In this document: positions 10,765 through 22,694 of the stretch, in pieces | Layout of the letters: every line of letters begins with the position of its first letter | Numbering within the stretch: the first letter of the stretch is position 1 | Source: Owenia fusiformis | Lineage: Eukaryota; Annelida; Polychaeta; Sabellida; Oweniidae | Assembly (NCBI GenBank): GCA_903813345.2 | Contig: CAIIXF020000008.1 | Location: 7,080,366 to 7,144,365 of the forward strand | Reading direction: 5' to 3' | Length of the DNA stretch: 64,000 bases | Position numbers and translations under genes: made by a program | Notes under the pieces: generated by a model | Databases searched by the model: none | What the model was told of the DNA's origin: nothing | Seen by the model: the letters and a program-made list of their open reading frames with translations, nothing else

Positions 10765-13700
10765 TCACTGGTCAATTGGAGCTAGTGATGTTGATTCCAC
10801 CTGTGGCAATACGTCCATCAAGGGTACTTTTAGACTCAATGAGCTTATCTCCCGAATGAGCATTGGAGACAGTCTGCTCTTCGACCGTATTGCCGAAGCT
10901 GAGTCCTCAAATTCTATCTTTTCCGAACCCCGTGCGGAGAATTCAGATGCCCGTATTTTTTGTACGAGTTGAGACAAACGTGATCCCGGGGTCTTGATTT
11001 TCAGTTTTGACCTCAATAATCTTATATTCTGTTTGGCTCTGTTTTGATGCCCATCTGGAGGAAGTGTTTGCTGACGGAAACCCATACCAACTGTTGAGTT
11101 TCTCATTGTTCCAGCTGATTTCCGTGATAGTCCAGCCGATTGGCGAACAGTTCCAGCTGATTTGCGTGGTGACATACTCCTGGACGGGGTACCAATTGAT
11201 GATAATGTGTTGGCGCGTTGAAGAGAATGACTTGTCCCCGTGCGTGTGAGCGCAGGTCCGGGGGTAGCGGCAACACCGTCCATAATTGGCGGGAGTTTAG
11301 GATTCATGATGCGCATATGATCCTCCCGTTGTTTCTTCACAGCTGCTATCTTCATCTTCTTCTGTTCTCTACTTTCGATAATTTGACTCTTCACGCCGTT
11401 GATCAGAGCTCTGAAACATAATATGTTCACATCACGTTGGGAGTTTTGTTTCACTTACACGAAGTGCTGAACAAATGAAGTTCTGAATATAGGTAGCCAG
11501 ACGTGCCGTTTGCCAGGATTATGACATTTACAAAGCACAAAAATGAGTCCCGGTGTGAAAGAAATGATGGTCCCCCAGTCCCCCATATAAATCAATGGAG
11601 AGTAGGACCATAATTTGATAGGACCTCCTACCCTTTTACACCGGCTTTAGTAATTAATACTGCTTTGAAAAAGAGAACATTTTGACAAATAAGACTATGG
11701 TAGACACATTCTCGCTAAATTATATATCATATGACAGCGTTTGTTCTTTCATTCATATCTTGATACAAAAACTCATATGGATCATATTTGAATTTTTGCA
11801 TTTTTATGATAGTTACTGGAAACTTACTGGAAACTGATCGTGCCTTCTTGTTTTGGGTCGAGTTTCTTTACAACTGTGCTCATTTCTGTATCGTCCAATG
11901 GAGCACCAGCTTTCTAAAAATGATTTCAGTATGTTAAGTATAACGTCTTGGTAACCTAGTAAATAAGGGAAGAATTTGAAAATATACATGTGTCCTCAAA
12001 ACATACAGGGTGAACCTCTGCGTTTCCGGACAACTCGAACCCAGGACAACTCGGACCCTGGACAACTCGGACCCAGGACAACTCGGACCCTGGACAACTC
12101 GGACTCAAGACAACTTGGACCCAAGACAACTCGGACCACTTTTTGAAATGATGATCTTTATATTTGGTTTTAATTATTGTTTATTTTGATATATATTATA
12201 CGTATATTGTGAATTCATATATTATGTTAATCTGATGAAATTGTTTTAAATTAATGTTTTGATGAGAGTTAAGAAATTATTGAAGCTAAAGACCCAAGAC
12301 AACTTTGACCACTTTTTGAAATGATGGTTTTTATCATTGTATGGGGTTCTACTTTTTTGTTTAATGTTTTTTTGACATATATTATATACTGTGAATTCAT
12401 TTATTAAGTTAATTCAATGAAATTGTTTTAAATTAAATTAACTACAATTTCAAAAAGTGGCCCGAGTTGTCTTGGGTCTTCAGCTTCAATATTCTCTTAC
12501 TGGTGTTACTTCTTAACTTATCAAATCAGTTAATTGAAAGGTTACCAATTGAAAAATCTTCATCTAATAAATGCAATTTATTTACACATAATGATAAATA
12601 TCATAATTTTAAAAAGTGGTCCGAGTTGTCTTGGGTCCGAGATGTCTTGGGTCCGAGTTGTCCAGGGTCCGAGTTGTCCTGGGTCCGACTTGTCCAGTTA
12701 ACAACCTCTGTTATAGCGTGGACTCTTTTGGAGACTCCATCTCGGAGAATACACCAGCCATTTGTAACAGATGCCAATCGCAAAACAGTTGGAGACTATA
12801 ATAACATGACAAAATAAACGACAAACCTTTAATCCCGTGATGAATGCATCTCTAGAGATACAATGATCATTATCCTGACGGAACGATCTGAACAGATCAA
12901 TTATGCGTATCTTCTTGTCTGCCAAATACTGTAGCAAGATCTTCAATGGGTCACCACGCATAACTGCAATCAAATTACATCCACCATTTAAGATCACCAT
13001 TACAAATTGTTTATAGTCGCGGACTGGTGTTCTGGTGTTTCACCACCACATCTCTTTTAACTCCGATTGATAAAAAAAGAAGTTGCCGTACGATGATTTT
13101 TTTTGTTTAAAAACAACTCTGGGTCGATTATCTAAGATGATACTTCTACATTAGTCCGTACTATCTCTTGGGGAGTGTACAAGCATTAGACAGGGAGGGA
13201 CTCAGAAAATCATAAAAAATGAATATAGGTTAAATAAAATTGTTAATTATATAAATCATGTTTAAAATATCTCACCTCTGCGATATTCCTCAACTGTGTA
13301 AAGCAAGAATGAATAAAACATACACAGCTTTAAAATATACTTAAAGATACAATAAGAAGCTTTACAATGCGTATGTGAAACATAGAGCCATATTGATTCA
13401 CAATGTGTCAGCTGTCAGTTGCTCTAAAATGTATCACAACCAATTTTAAAGTTGAAGATGCAATATACCAAAAAAACACTCTAATGATGCATCACCAATT
13501 TGAAAGACAAAATTGAGGAGTTATCTGCTGAACAATGATCGTACAGGCAGTGCGACCATTTAAATTCAAAATACATTACGTACTATTAATAATTTTAAAT
13601 CAACTGAACAACCAACCGTATCTCTTTCCAAGCATGTCGTCACCAGACACCACATCGCCATAGGATAGTTTGAAGGGTCTAGATTTCGCTAGCATCTCCC

Positions 13701-16700
13701 CAATGTAGAGTATCTTACTGTTCACAGGTATTCCCTAGAATACAACAGAAGGGAAATAGAAATGAAAATTGTAAAAATGTGAGTCTGTTATGGTCAGCAT
13801 CAGAATCTTTCTATGGCATGCGCATGGCACTTTCTTGTCTTGATTGGTTATAAAATTGCTAAATGTTACGTTTGTGACGATTTGTGACCTTAAACACAAA
13901 AATGTGACATTATATATTACAGTGTAAAACGATACTATTATAATTATACGATATAAGAAATATTCATTCTTTGGTCACTTTGCTTATATCCATCCCATTC
14001 ATGATCTTAGGGGAAATATCTTTGGAGTTGAATGTAATGGAAAACTTCGGAAAATGTGAGGTTGGGTTGAGAAAGATACAGATGGCCAACACATACATCT
14101 AAGCCAAGGTGTTTGACGGCACTCCCCTCTTCTGTGACACTCTCCAGCAAGTCCAGGCAGCCAGTTGTAGTGATGGGGTTATAACCAAACTGGAATGATA
14201 AATTCAATTTGCTGTTGTAGTTTGACCATTTGATAATATCTACATCAAAAGTAGTTCTCATCATATTCGGTGTCACCCAGTCAGTACCCTTACTCAGATA
14301 TAATCTTTTTCCGTCAATCATCAACTTTTATTCATTTTTTATTTGATTTTGATATAAGTGGATCGATTTTCACAATAGATAATTTGTATTCATGCACGTT
14401 GCACTCGGAGATGATGCCTTTAATTACAGACTGTCAATTTACTCCCACATTGCTCTTAGAATTTGCTTCATAACTACACGACCTTACCTTAACAACTTCA
14501 AGACTATCATTATGTTTTAGGTGCTTTGAAAAGTAAAACGCTCCTTCCCAATTTATTCTATTGTTGCTGATGTCTAGTTCCAATAGGTATCTATTCTCGT
14601 ATATGGAGTGACCTAGTGTCAACGCCCCCTCAAAACCAAGTCCATTCCAAGATAAATCTAGCTTCGTTATATAGAAGTTATCCTATAAATATTTCAGATA
14701 AAGATGTAAGTACACGTGCTAAAGGGAAAAGACTCGAGTGTTACAAAACATAGCAAAAAATGAAATATTCTAAGAGTACACCAGTCATAATGACGGCAAA
14801 CCCCAATACCCCAAAACTATGAACGAACGTGTTATCTATATAACTGACATGGTTGCTTGTATAATTTACACAAAACTATATCTGAGGTATATAGACAAAT
14901 TCAGAATGCACAATGGATGAACAAAGTAAAACCAGTTAATACTTTATACTAGATAGACTGAATGATAACATATCCTACCCACCCTGATAGCTTTACAGAT
15001 GGATACAGCTCCCTCGCGCCTCAGTTTGTTGAAACTCATGTCCAGGGTCTCCAAAGTGCTGTTCCCGGCTGAAATGGAATAGTAAAATGTAACACACACA
15101 AGATTACAGAAAGAACATTCAAGATATTCATCTAATATACAAACAATGCTACTCAAAATCGTAACATAACGATACACAAGATGGACGATTCAATATATAC
15201 ATATATAAAGTACAATTCTATTAAAAACAAATCATACGTTGCTGGTAATAATCTTGAAACATCTAAATTAATTACCTATTGCAAGTCCAATAAATTTTGC
15301 ACCTTCCTCACTAAAGCCATTGTGAGCTATATTTAAGTAGTTAAGTTGGTCTGAATACTGAAAAAATCATGACAATGATCACGTTACATTTATATTTAAT
15401 CCAACAATTAATGATTCAATGATACATGGGTAATAATTATGAAGTAAAATCGAGGATTATAAAAACATATTGGTCCTCAGAGGTGCTAACTTCAATGTAG
15501 ACCGGGGCATTCAAATGAATTACAAAAATTTGGGTTTTGTTGCGTTTGTGCTCTTCTTCAATATTTTTCAGAACTTAACTATCCAGAATTAATGCGATGC
15601 TTTTCTTTCATACTGACTAAATAATTCAATTCTGTTCTATCTCTCAATTAATTAGTACCACTTCAAATAATAACAATAAACATCGTCATCAACATAAAAT
15701 CAAGATTATCATGGACAGGTTTGAGATTTTATACTAAATTATTTATTGGACAAGGTATACCTGATATTATTCTAACTAACCTCAATGGCAGCTGCGATCC
15801 ATATTCCGTCCCAATCACGAAATTGGTTGTCTATAAGAACAATGTACATACAGAAAATCACGAATTGGATGGCTATAAGAACAATAAACGTACAGCACTA
15901 GGAATCACTTGTTGGACTTTAGTTGCAGCGTTTCGGGCCGAATTTATAAAACAAAATTTAGATTTGTATTTAGATTGGATTATAACCTGGTGTATATCAT
16001 TATAAAATGAATGCAAAAGCTTCATTATGGTTTTCTATTGGTGCCATCTACCAGACGAAACAGGGCCGTCAGATGGGGGGGTGCGATGGGTGCGACCGCA
16101 CCCCCCTTTGTCACCCCACAAAAAAAATTTGAAAAAAAATGTTTTTTTTTGAAAAATATTTTTTTTGTAATTTTTTTTTCATTGACTCATACACTTTGAA
16201 AGTACCCAGAAAGCACCAAATAGCATCTTAAAATTGAGAAATTTTCTAGGGGTATTGGCCACCCCTCACACCCCCCACAAAACAATGGAAAGTTCTTTTA
16301 TTTTAGTGTTTTGTCTCAGACACTTTTAAAGTGCCCAGACATCATCAAATAGCTCCTTGATATAGTTAGTGTTTCTTGCATCTTGCACTTGCCCCCCCCC
16401 CACTCTGGCGCCCCCCCCCCGCCCCCTCTGGCGCCCCCCCCCCTTGACCCCCCCCCTTGACCCCCCCCCCTTGACCCCCCCCCAAAAAAAATTGTGATTT
16501 TCTCAAATTCTTTAATTGACTCATACACTTTGAAAGTGCCCAGAAAGCACCAAAAAGCGTCGTAAAATTGTAAAATTTTCTAGGGGGAGTGGGCCACCCC
16601 TCACACCCCAAACAAAACAATGGAAAGTTCTAAATTTATTTTAGTGTTTTGTCTCAGACACTTTTAAATTGCCCAGACATCATCAAATAGCTCGATCCTT

Positions 16701-19700
16701 GATAAAGTTAATGATTCTGGAAGACTAACACTTACTCGTCCTCTGGCATCCCCACTCCACCTCCCCCTCTGGCAGCCCCCCCCCCCCTTAACACCCCAAA
16801 AAGTGCCCAGAAAGCACCAAATAGCATCTTAAAATTGTAAAATTTTCTTGGGAAATAGGCACTTTTAGGCACAGACACTTTTAAAGTGCCCAAACTTCAT
16901 CGATTAGCACCTTGATATTGTAAATTTTGATATGGGGGACAAACACTTGCTCCCCCTCTGGCACCCCAGCCCCACCTCCCCCTCTGGCACCCTTCCCCCC
17001 TTTGACACCCCCAAAATTTGAAAAAAATTGTGATTGTTTTTCAATGTTTTTATTGACTAATACACTTTAAAAGTGCCCAGAAGCACCAAATACCATCTTT
17101 AAATTGTAAAATTTCTAGGAGAGTTAGCCACCCCTCACATCCCCCACAAAACAAAAGAAAATATTCTGAATTTCATGTATTGTCTCAGACATTTTTTAAG
17201 TGCCCAGACATCATCAAATAGCACCTTGATATGGTCAATGTTTCTGGGGGACAACCCCTTGCGCCCCTACTGGCACCCCACCCCACTTCACCCTCTCATC
17301 CTCTTTGACACCCCTAAAAGAATTTGAAAAAAAAATTCACATTTTTCTTATTGACTCATATCGCACAGGCGTACCAGATGGTTGCAAATTCGCTCCAAAT
17401 ACAACCAAATTTCAAAATTTTCCTGGGGGGAGAACCCCCAGACCCCCTAGGCCCTGAATGCTCAGTTTTTTATTCACTCAACTCTTATTCTCGTGGTGGT
17501 GGCGTACTACTTAGAAACTTACACATTGAAAGTGCCCAGAAAGCACCAAATAGCATCTCAAAACTGTAAAATTGTCTAGGGGGAGTGGACCACTACTCAT
17601 ACCCCCCACAAAACAATTGGAACGTTTGGAAGTTGCATTTGTTAATTCCAAACCAATATAGGGAGTAACTGACCCCCCCCCCCCCCCCCCCCTCTGTCTT
17701 ACGCGATTTGATTACGCGGCAAAAAAATGACAATTTTATATTCTCTTTAGTAAGCTAAAAACCGCACCCCCCTTGGAGAAAAGTGTCTTACGGGCCTGCG
17801 AAAGCAATGCTGAAAATATTTCTAGCAACATAATGAAATACGTGTATGTACCATGCTAGATCATAACAAAGTTTGAGTTTACTGGTGGTCTATACGAGTG
17901 TGGAATAAAACAATGTTATAGAGGTACAGATAAGTCTATGAGAAACCTATATTCTTTAACAATTAACAGTATGTTATTTTCTACACCAGTTTGAGCGCTT
18001 TTCAATCGTGCGTGTTAATAGTGTAATGCATTGTTGATCATCATAGAGTATACTCCGCCTCCACGATAGTTCAGAGACTTCCGTCCATGTAGTAACTGAT
18101 GCTGTTGTTCAATTTTAAGATCAGATGACGATAAACGTATCCTGTAAAAACTTCATTCTTTTGAAACTTATCCATAGGCTTATTTGAATTTATAATTTTA
18201 CCTGATAAATTCAGATGTGTAACTGATGTATTGAACTTGAACATATCTGCCAGAGCCATAGCGCCATCTGTGCCCATCTGGTTGCTAGACATGTCCTGAA
18301 ACACACGACAACAATTGGCAAACAAACAAGGCAAAAGACCTCAGCAACAATTGGGAAACATAAAGGTAATCAAGTAATCATCATCAATGAAAGCCCAACA
18401 TACCAAAAGGACAATACTCCGTTGAGTTTCAGATTTTGTAACATAACTTTGTAAATATTAATGATTTTGGCTTGTCCTTTCAGAGAAATGAAGTCTATTC
18501 AATTAAACACAAAATAATGTAGTTGTCGTTGATAAAATCATTATAACTTATTTCCGAAATTATTTTACAAAAGGTGGGTGTCGTTTTTATAAGATCCAGT
18601 TATGCCAGCAAATGAATAGACGACATATTTTGTAATGATCATAAATGTGCATCTAGGTGAGCTAGTCATTTGAAACTTCTTATGGAGTTGCATAATTGAC
18701 TATAGTTTTAATGTGCAAAAAAACAAGTCAGAATTTCTACAGACAAAAAAAGTTATGAAACATTGTGTGGGTGGGTGTCATTTTTATTGTGTCACGCTTT
18801 ATATGTATATAATATAGGCCACTAACCAAGTGTGTTATCGTGTTATTCTGTTGGAGCATCTCTAGTATATAAGCAGCACCTTGTCCCTCCAGACCACAGT
18901 TACTGATGCACAATGTCTTCACGCACATGTTAGTCTGTAACAATACCAACACAGAATTATGAAATCAGAACTTTTAGACATATCATTAATATGGTACATT
19001 CTTTTTGTATTTGGTACATGTACCTTATAACTAGTGCAACAGGCTTTGTACTGTGATGGCGCGATTTGGTAGATAACCCGTTTTACTGTCTATATTCAAT
19101 GCTACAAATGAGGAGCATCTCAGCCAAAAGGAGAATATTTTTAAAGGGTCAATACTAAAAAGGTTGCAGTTATGACGTTACGTGTACCTACCACAAGACC
19201 AGCAGCCAAAGCTTTTGCACCCATTGGTCCAATATTTCTATATTTTAGATTAATTTCAGCGCTATCAAGGTAATTGGTCACCCTTTTGATTTCCATTGTT
19301 TTGAATTTTGTACAAGCCTTGAGGTAAAGTTCTTTGGGGTCTTCAGACTCCTTTTCCTCGAGTTCAATGTCACATTCATGTTCATGCTGATCGTCAAATA
19401 TGGAGTCATCATCTGCACCGGGAGTGAACATAAAGTCACGCTTGAAATTGATGTAGGATTTTTGCAAATGAGTTCCATCATCCTCTTTACGTTCGTTGTC
19501 TTCAGCCTCTTCATCTTTCTTTTCGTTGTCCTCTTCATCTACAGTAGATTTTTCATTTTTTACATTTCAGACTATACAAGACTTGCATTTAACATGGCAT
19601 CAAGAAATAAATACTACAGTAGGTAATGTTATCAATTTCACTGACGTATTTTCATTGTAACTGTTGTTTGCAAAAAAAGTGCAACACCTGATTTCGAGAT

Positions 19701-20096
19701 CAGCAAAGAGCCTAACGGTATCTTTCCCAATGTCGGCCTATTGGAGGTGATGTGGAAGCAACTTTTTGAAACCATTTCACTCACCGTTAAATCAAATTAA
19801 CTATGTATAATTTGACATTGTTGTCAGCATACCTGCACGATATTTGGCCCACCAAATCTCTACTTACCAGAAATCTCTAAATCAGTATCATATATGAGGG
19901 TATCCCTTGGGGAAGAGGCATAAGTGCTGAGTGTTTCATTCGAGGAGGGAACGCTCTCAAGAGATGACGAACTCCCCGGGAGGGACGTTATATCTAGTAT
20001 ATTATCAACGATGTCCACATTGCGTCCGTTTCTGTATAATGGTTTATATTTCTTTTGGGGTGTCTTTGGAGGTTTAAATTTTCTGATTATCTTCAT
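10765..20096 (-). CDS. Leucine-rich-repeat protein with degenerate EF-hand tail, LRRC74-like
   Basis: Thirteen exons join without a frame break: 20096-19868, 19538-19192, 18934-18827, 18295-18202, 15830-15781, 15357-15276, 15068-14983, 14682-14488, 14189-14097, 13734-13617, 12963-12827, 11913-11828, 11410-10765 (756 residues). The N-terminus is basic and Ser-rich, followed by an acidic stretch. About nine ribonuclease-inhibitor-type LRRs follow, with repeated motifs such as LNLSDNQF, LNIAHNGFSEEGA, LDMSFNKLRREGA and LDISNNRINWEGA. Two EF-hand-like segments (FRQDNDHCISRDAF, LDPKQEGTISF) lack the acidic residue at loop position 12, so calcium binding is doubtful. The basic C-terminus has a repeated K/R-x-S-A-G motif. 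The LRR plus EF-hand order resembles vertebrate LRRC74A/B, with an extended tail. The function is unknown; an intracellular scaffold role is inferred. Confidence 0.85.
11546..11650. mobile_element. Degraded MITE of the CCCGGTGTA family
   Basis: The ends CCCGGTGTGAAAG and CCTTTTACACCGG, and an interior with ATATAAATCAATGGAGAGTA, match the better-preserved element at 25848-26023. It lies in the LRR gene's intron 12. Confidence 0.6.
12007..12710. mobile_element. Element with inverted arrays of a 16-bp GGACAACTCGGACCC repeat
   Basis: About seven direct copies of a 16-bp unit (GGACAACTCGGACCC) at 12028-12140 face an inverted array at 12615-12697. An internal unit starting GACCACTTTTTGAAATGATG occurs at about 12132 and 12310 (period near 177 bp). 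A further inverted pair joins 12290-12330 and 12445-12480. The outer ends CAGGGTGAACCTCTG and ACAACCTCTG are weakly inverted. No protein is encoded. It sits in intron 11 of the LRR gene. Confidence 0.7.
15831..15905 (-). repeat. 42-bp duplication of a splice acceptor next to LRR exon 5
   Basis: On the minus strand the intron end TTGTTCTTATAG and the first exon bases CCAATTTCGTGATT recur as TTGTTCTTATAG plus CCAATTCGTGATT exactly 42 bp upstream. The upstream copy would add 14 in-frame codons without a stop. Confidence 0.7.
16070..17800. repeat. Diverged tandem array with C-rich tracts inside the LRR gene intron 4
   Basis: Two alternating blocks recur about every 265-460 bp. One is GTGCCCAGAAAGCACCAAATA (near 16202, 16538, 16803, 17077, 17535). 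The other is GCCCAGACATCATCAAATAG (near 16333, 16671, 17200; diverged near 16889). They are separated by long C runs, including one of about 20 bases near 17671. No ORF is conserved between units. The array may be a decayed multi-copy transposon insertion; its class is unknown. Confidence 0.6.
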
Positions 20097-21026
20097 GTCT
20101 GATTTTTAACGATCAATCAGCTTTATTTATCTTTTCATTCAATCCAATTTGTGACATTACAACATTTTTATATTGAGTTTGCCTTTTTATAATCCACACA
20201 ATTTATGTCACATAATCCCATTGTTCTTAAAATCCTTCAGAAAAAATAATATTTCCAAATCAATCTCAGTTAACTGATGCGATATCAATCAAGAGACATA
20301 TATCTTACTGCAGTACTTTCTTGAAACAAATCATGTTTTTTATTTCGGGAAGATCGCTTTACTTAGATTCACATTGTTCCCTGAGTCTTGTTAGTTCTGG
20401 CATTGTAGTCCTATTTATATTTGCTAATTTCACTCTATGAGCAGAATCCCCCTTTCTCGATCCAAAAGTAACATTAAACAACCAACCACTGTGTCTTACA
20501 GGTAGTTGCAATCATAAGATGAAAAACTGATAAATATTTTATAAGTTGTTGGGTAATTTTTCAGAACGCCACGACTCCAATATTATTGTTACTCCTTGGC
20601 AAAGACCAGATTAATAATGGCGATATAGCTTGGGAGAATTGCGTGTTCGAAATTCCTTTACATCCGTAGGTCTAATTAAAACATAAATAATATAATACAA
20701 TAGAGAATATAATATGAGATATATTCTTACGAAGCGAGTAAAAGAACTTGACGTATAAATTAGGAACTCAATGTAGCTTTACAGTTTGCTTTGTTTTACG
20801 CACCTCTCGTAAATAACGAACAATCTGGGAATAAGTATAACCGAATGTAATGAAAGTCAAGCGGTATTTAATAAGTTAAAACACAAATCAATTCTCTACT
20901 CCACGCCCCACCACCTCATTTGTTTTCTAGAGTGTTAAGAGTATAATATTGGGATGAAATATATAATAACAGGTTTGCAGTGATAGTCAGTGTTGTAACT
21001 GTGATTGGAATAGACGGGGCAAGTTA

Positions 21027-21183
21027 TGCCTCAGTCACATTTGATCTACGGCAACCGTATGGCGGCCGTGGCTTTCCAAAATGAGAGAAATATGCAACAT
21101 ATAGGGATAAGCAGTACATGTCGATTTCTTCTATATCGATTTTGTGAAGCTACCTCCGCCGTAGAGCAAATGTAAATGAGGCG
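21027..21183. mobile_element. PIF/Harbinger-type MITE with TTA target duplication
   Basis: The left end TGCCTCAGTCACATTT and right end AAATGTAAATGAGGCG form imperfect inverted repeats that continue into CTACGGC. The element is flanked by TTA on both sides (21024-21026 and 21184-21186). A 3-bp TTA/TWA duplication is characteristic of the PIF/Harbinger superfamily. The sequence near 63104 begins with a similar GCCTTGGTCACAT. Confidence 0.65.
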
Positions 21184-22499
21184 TTAGGGTCAAAGAGAAA
21201 AGAATTATACCAAGTTGTGTTTTCTGTTCACATTTATTTTATAAAACTAGTACGGCACCAGTAAATATGCCGTTTTAAGAAATTTCACGTGTTACATATA
21301 TGCGATTTTGATGTTGTGCATTATATTAGTTTCCTGAAAGTACATAAATACTTTTTAAAGCCAGAATCAGACATTTAGTCTCGGAGGCAACACAATCAAA
21401 TAAAATCATTATCTTAGATGGTTTTGATGTATTTCTGATACTATATCATCCATGTCAGTTACCTCAAAACACACACCATTAATAAATCGTATCATCTGTG
21501 AGGACACAATCTCTATCTTAGATATACATGTATGTATTTGCCCAAATGTCCATCTAAATTATAATGTGAAAATAGTGTCATATGTCTTATGTAAAAACGA
21601 TTATATGAAGGACCCACGGTCCTATGCTCACACAGTTTGGCACCTTCAGAGGAATTTATATCCTGACTTTCAAACAAAAATATTGATTTGGATTTGTAGT
21701 CTCAAACTTTGAGAAACTTAGATAGCATAGTTATGTGACCTAGTTTGATGACCTTTGACCTTGAAAATTTTACTTATTCAGAGCTCAGTAAGGTCTTTTG
21801 TGATTAAGCTGACCAAAATTTACATCCAAAAATCAATTTGAAAAATCAACTTTTTTGACCTTTCGAAGGTCACTGAAGGTCAAGTAAAGGTCAGATCCTG
21901 AAACTAATGTCAGATTTGAACTCCTGGCTTGTAGATGATTTTCCAAAAAAAATTTGGTCAAATTGAAGCAAGTTGAAAAATAACTTATTTTTACTGTTTT
22001 TTGACGTCAAATATTTCAAAAACGGTAAAAATTTGATGCTGACATATATTGAGAAATATGTAGGGAATGCTTAAATCTATAAATGATGTAATTTATTGCA
22101 GGAAATGATCAAGTATAAGGCAAACTTTAAGAATCTTGTCAATCACAAAACCTGCCGTTGACTTTATACATGAGAAAGTTTCCTGAAAATGATCCTACTT
22201 TTTTTCAAATTTTATAGAGTAAACACCCAAAAACCGTAATTCCAAGAGCTTTGAAATCTTCAGAGGACATAAGTTGCATATACATCAACTACTAAAAGTT
22301 ATTTGAAAGTTCTACTTCAACAAAGTGTCTAGTATTTACAGAAAAGTTGACTTTTTGACGTCAAAATCCGCAATTTCTCGGAAACCGGGCGAACTTGGGA
22401 AATGGCGATGATAGGTTATATAGGCATTATGGATATGCATAAAATGAATGTGGAAATGACTCAATCCGAATAGCAGTTTTAATTTGTGCGGCCAATGTT

Positions 22500-22553
22500 G
22501 ACGGACGGACGGACGGACGGACAGACGGACGGACGGACCAACGGACGGACGGG
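22500..22553. repeat. ACGG microsatellite
   Basis: A run of ACGG units with single-base interruptions, probably the internal tract of a larger interspersed repeat. Confidence 0.85.
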
Positions 22554-22694
22554 CGCCTGGTCAATCCCATAGGCTCACTGTGTGAGCCAAAAAATGATGA
22601 TTTCATTATCAGTATCAAATGTCATATGAAAGGTATTGTTGTACTGTATAGTACTACTGAATTTAATTCAATAGTTTCCTAAGAATTTAATTTT

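Larger units (their letters stand above)
20097..22694. other. Intergenic stretch between the LRR gene and the esterase pair
   Basis: It holds a MITE at 21027-21183 and a diffuse block at 21600-22600 rich in TGACCTT/AAGGTCA motifs. That block ends in an (ACGG)n run at 22500-22550. The 5' flank of the LRR gene is at the left. No convincing exon was seen. Confidence 0.5.

Noticed and set aside
16316-16620. Gly-rich minus-strand ORFs
   Set aside because: They translate the poly-C tracts of a repeat array.
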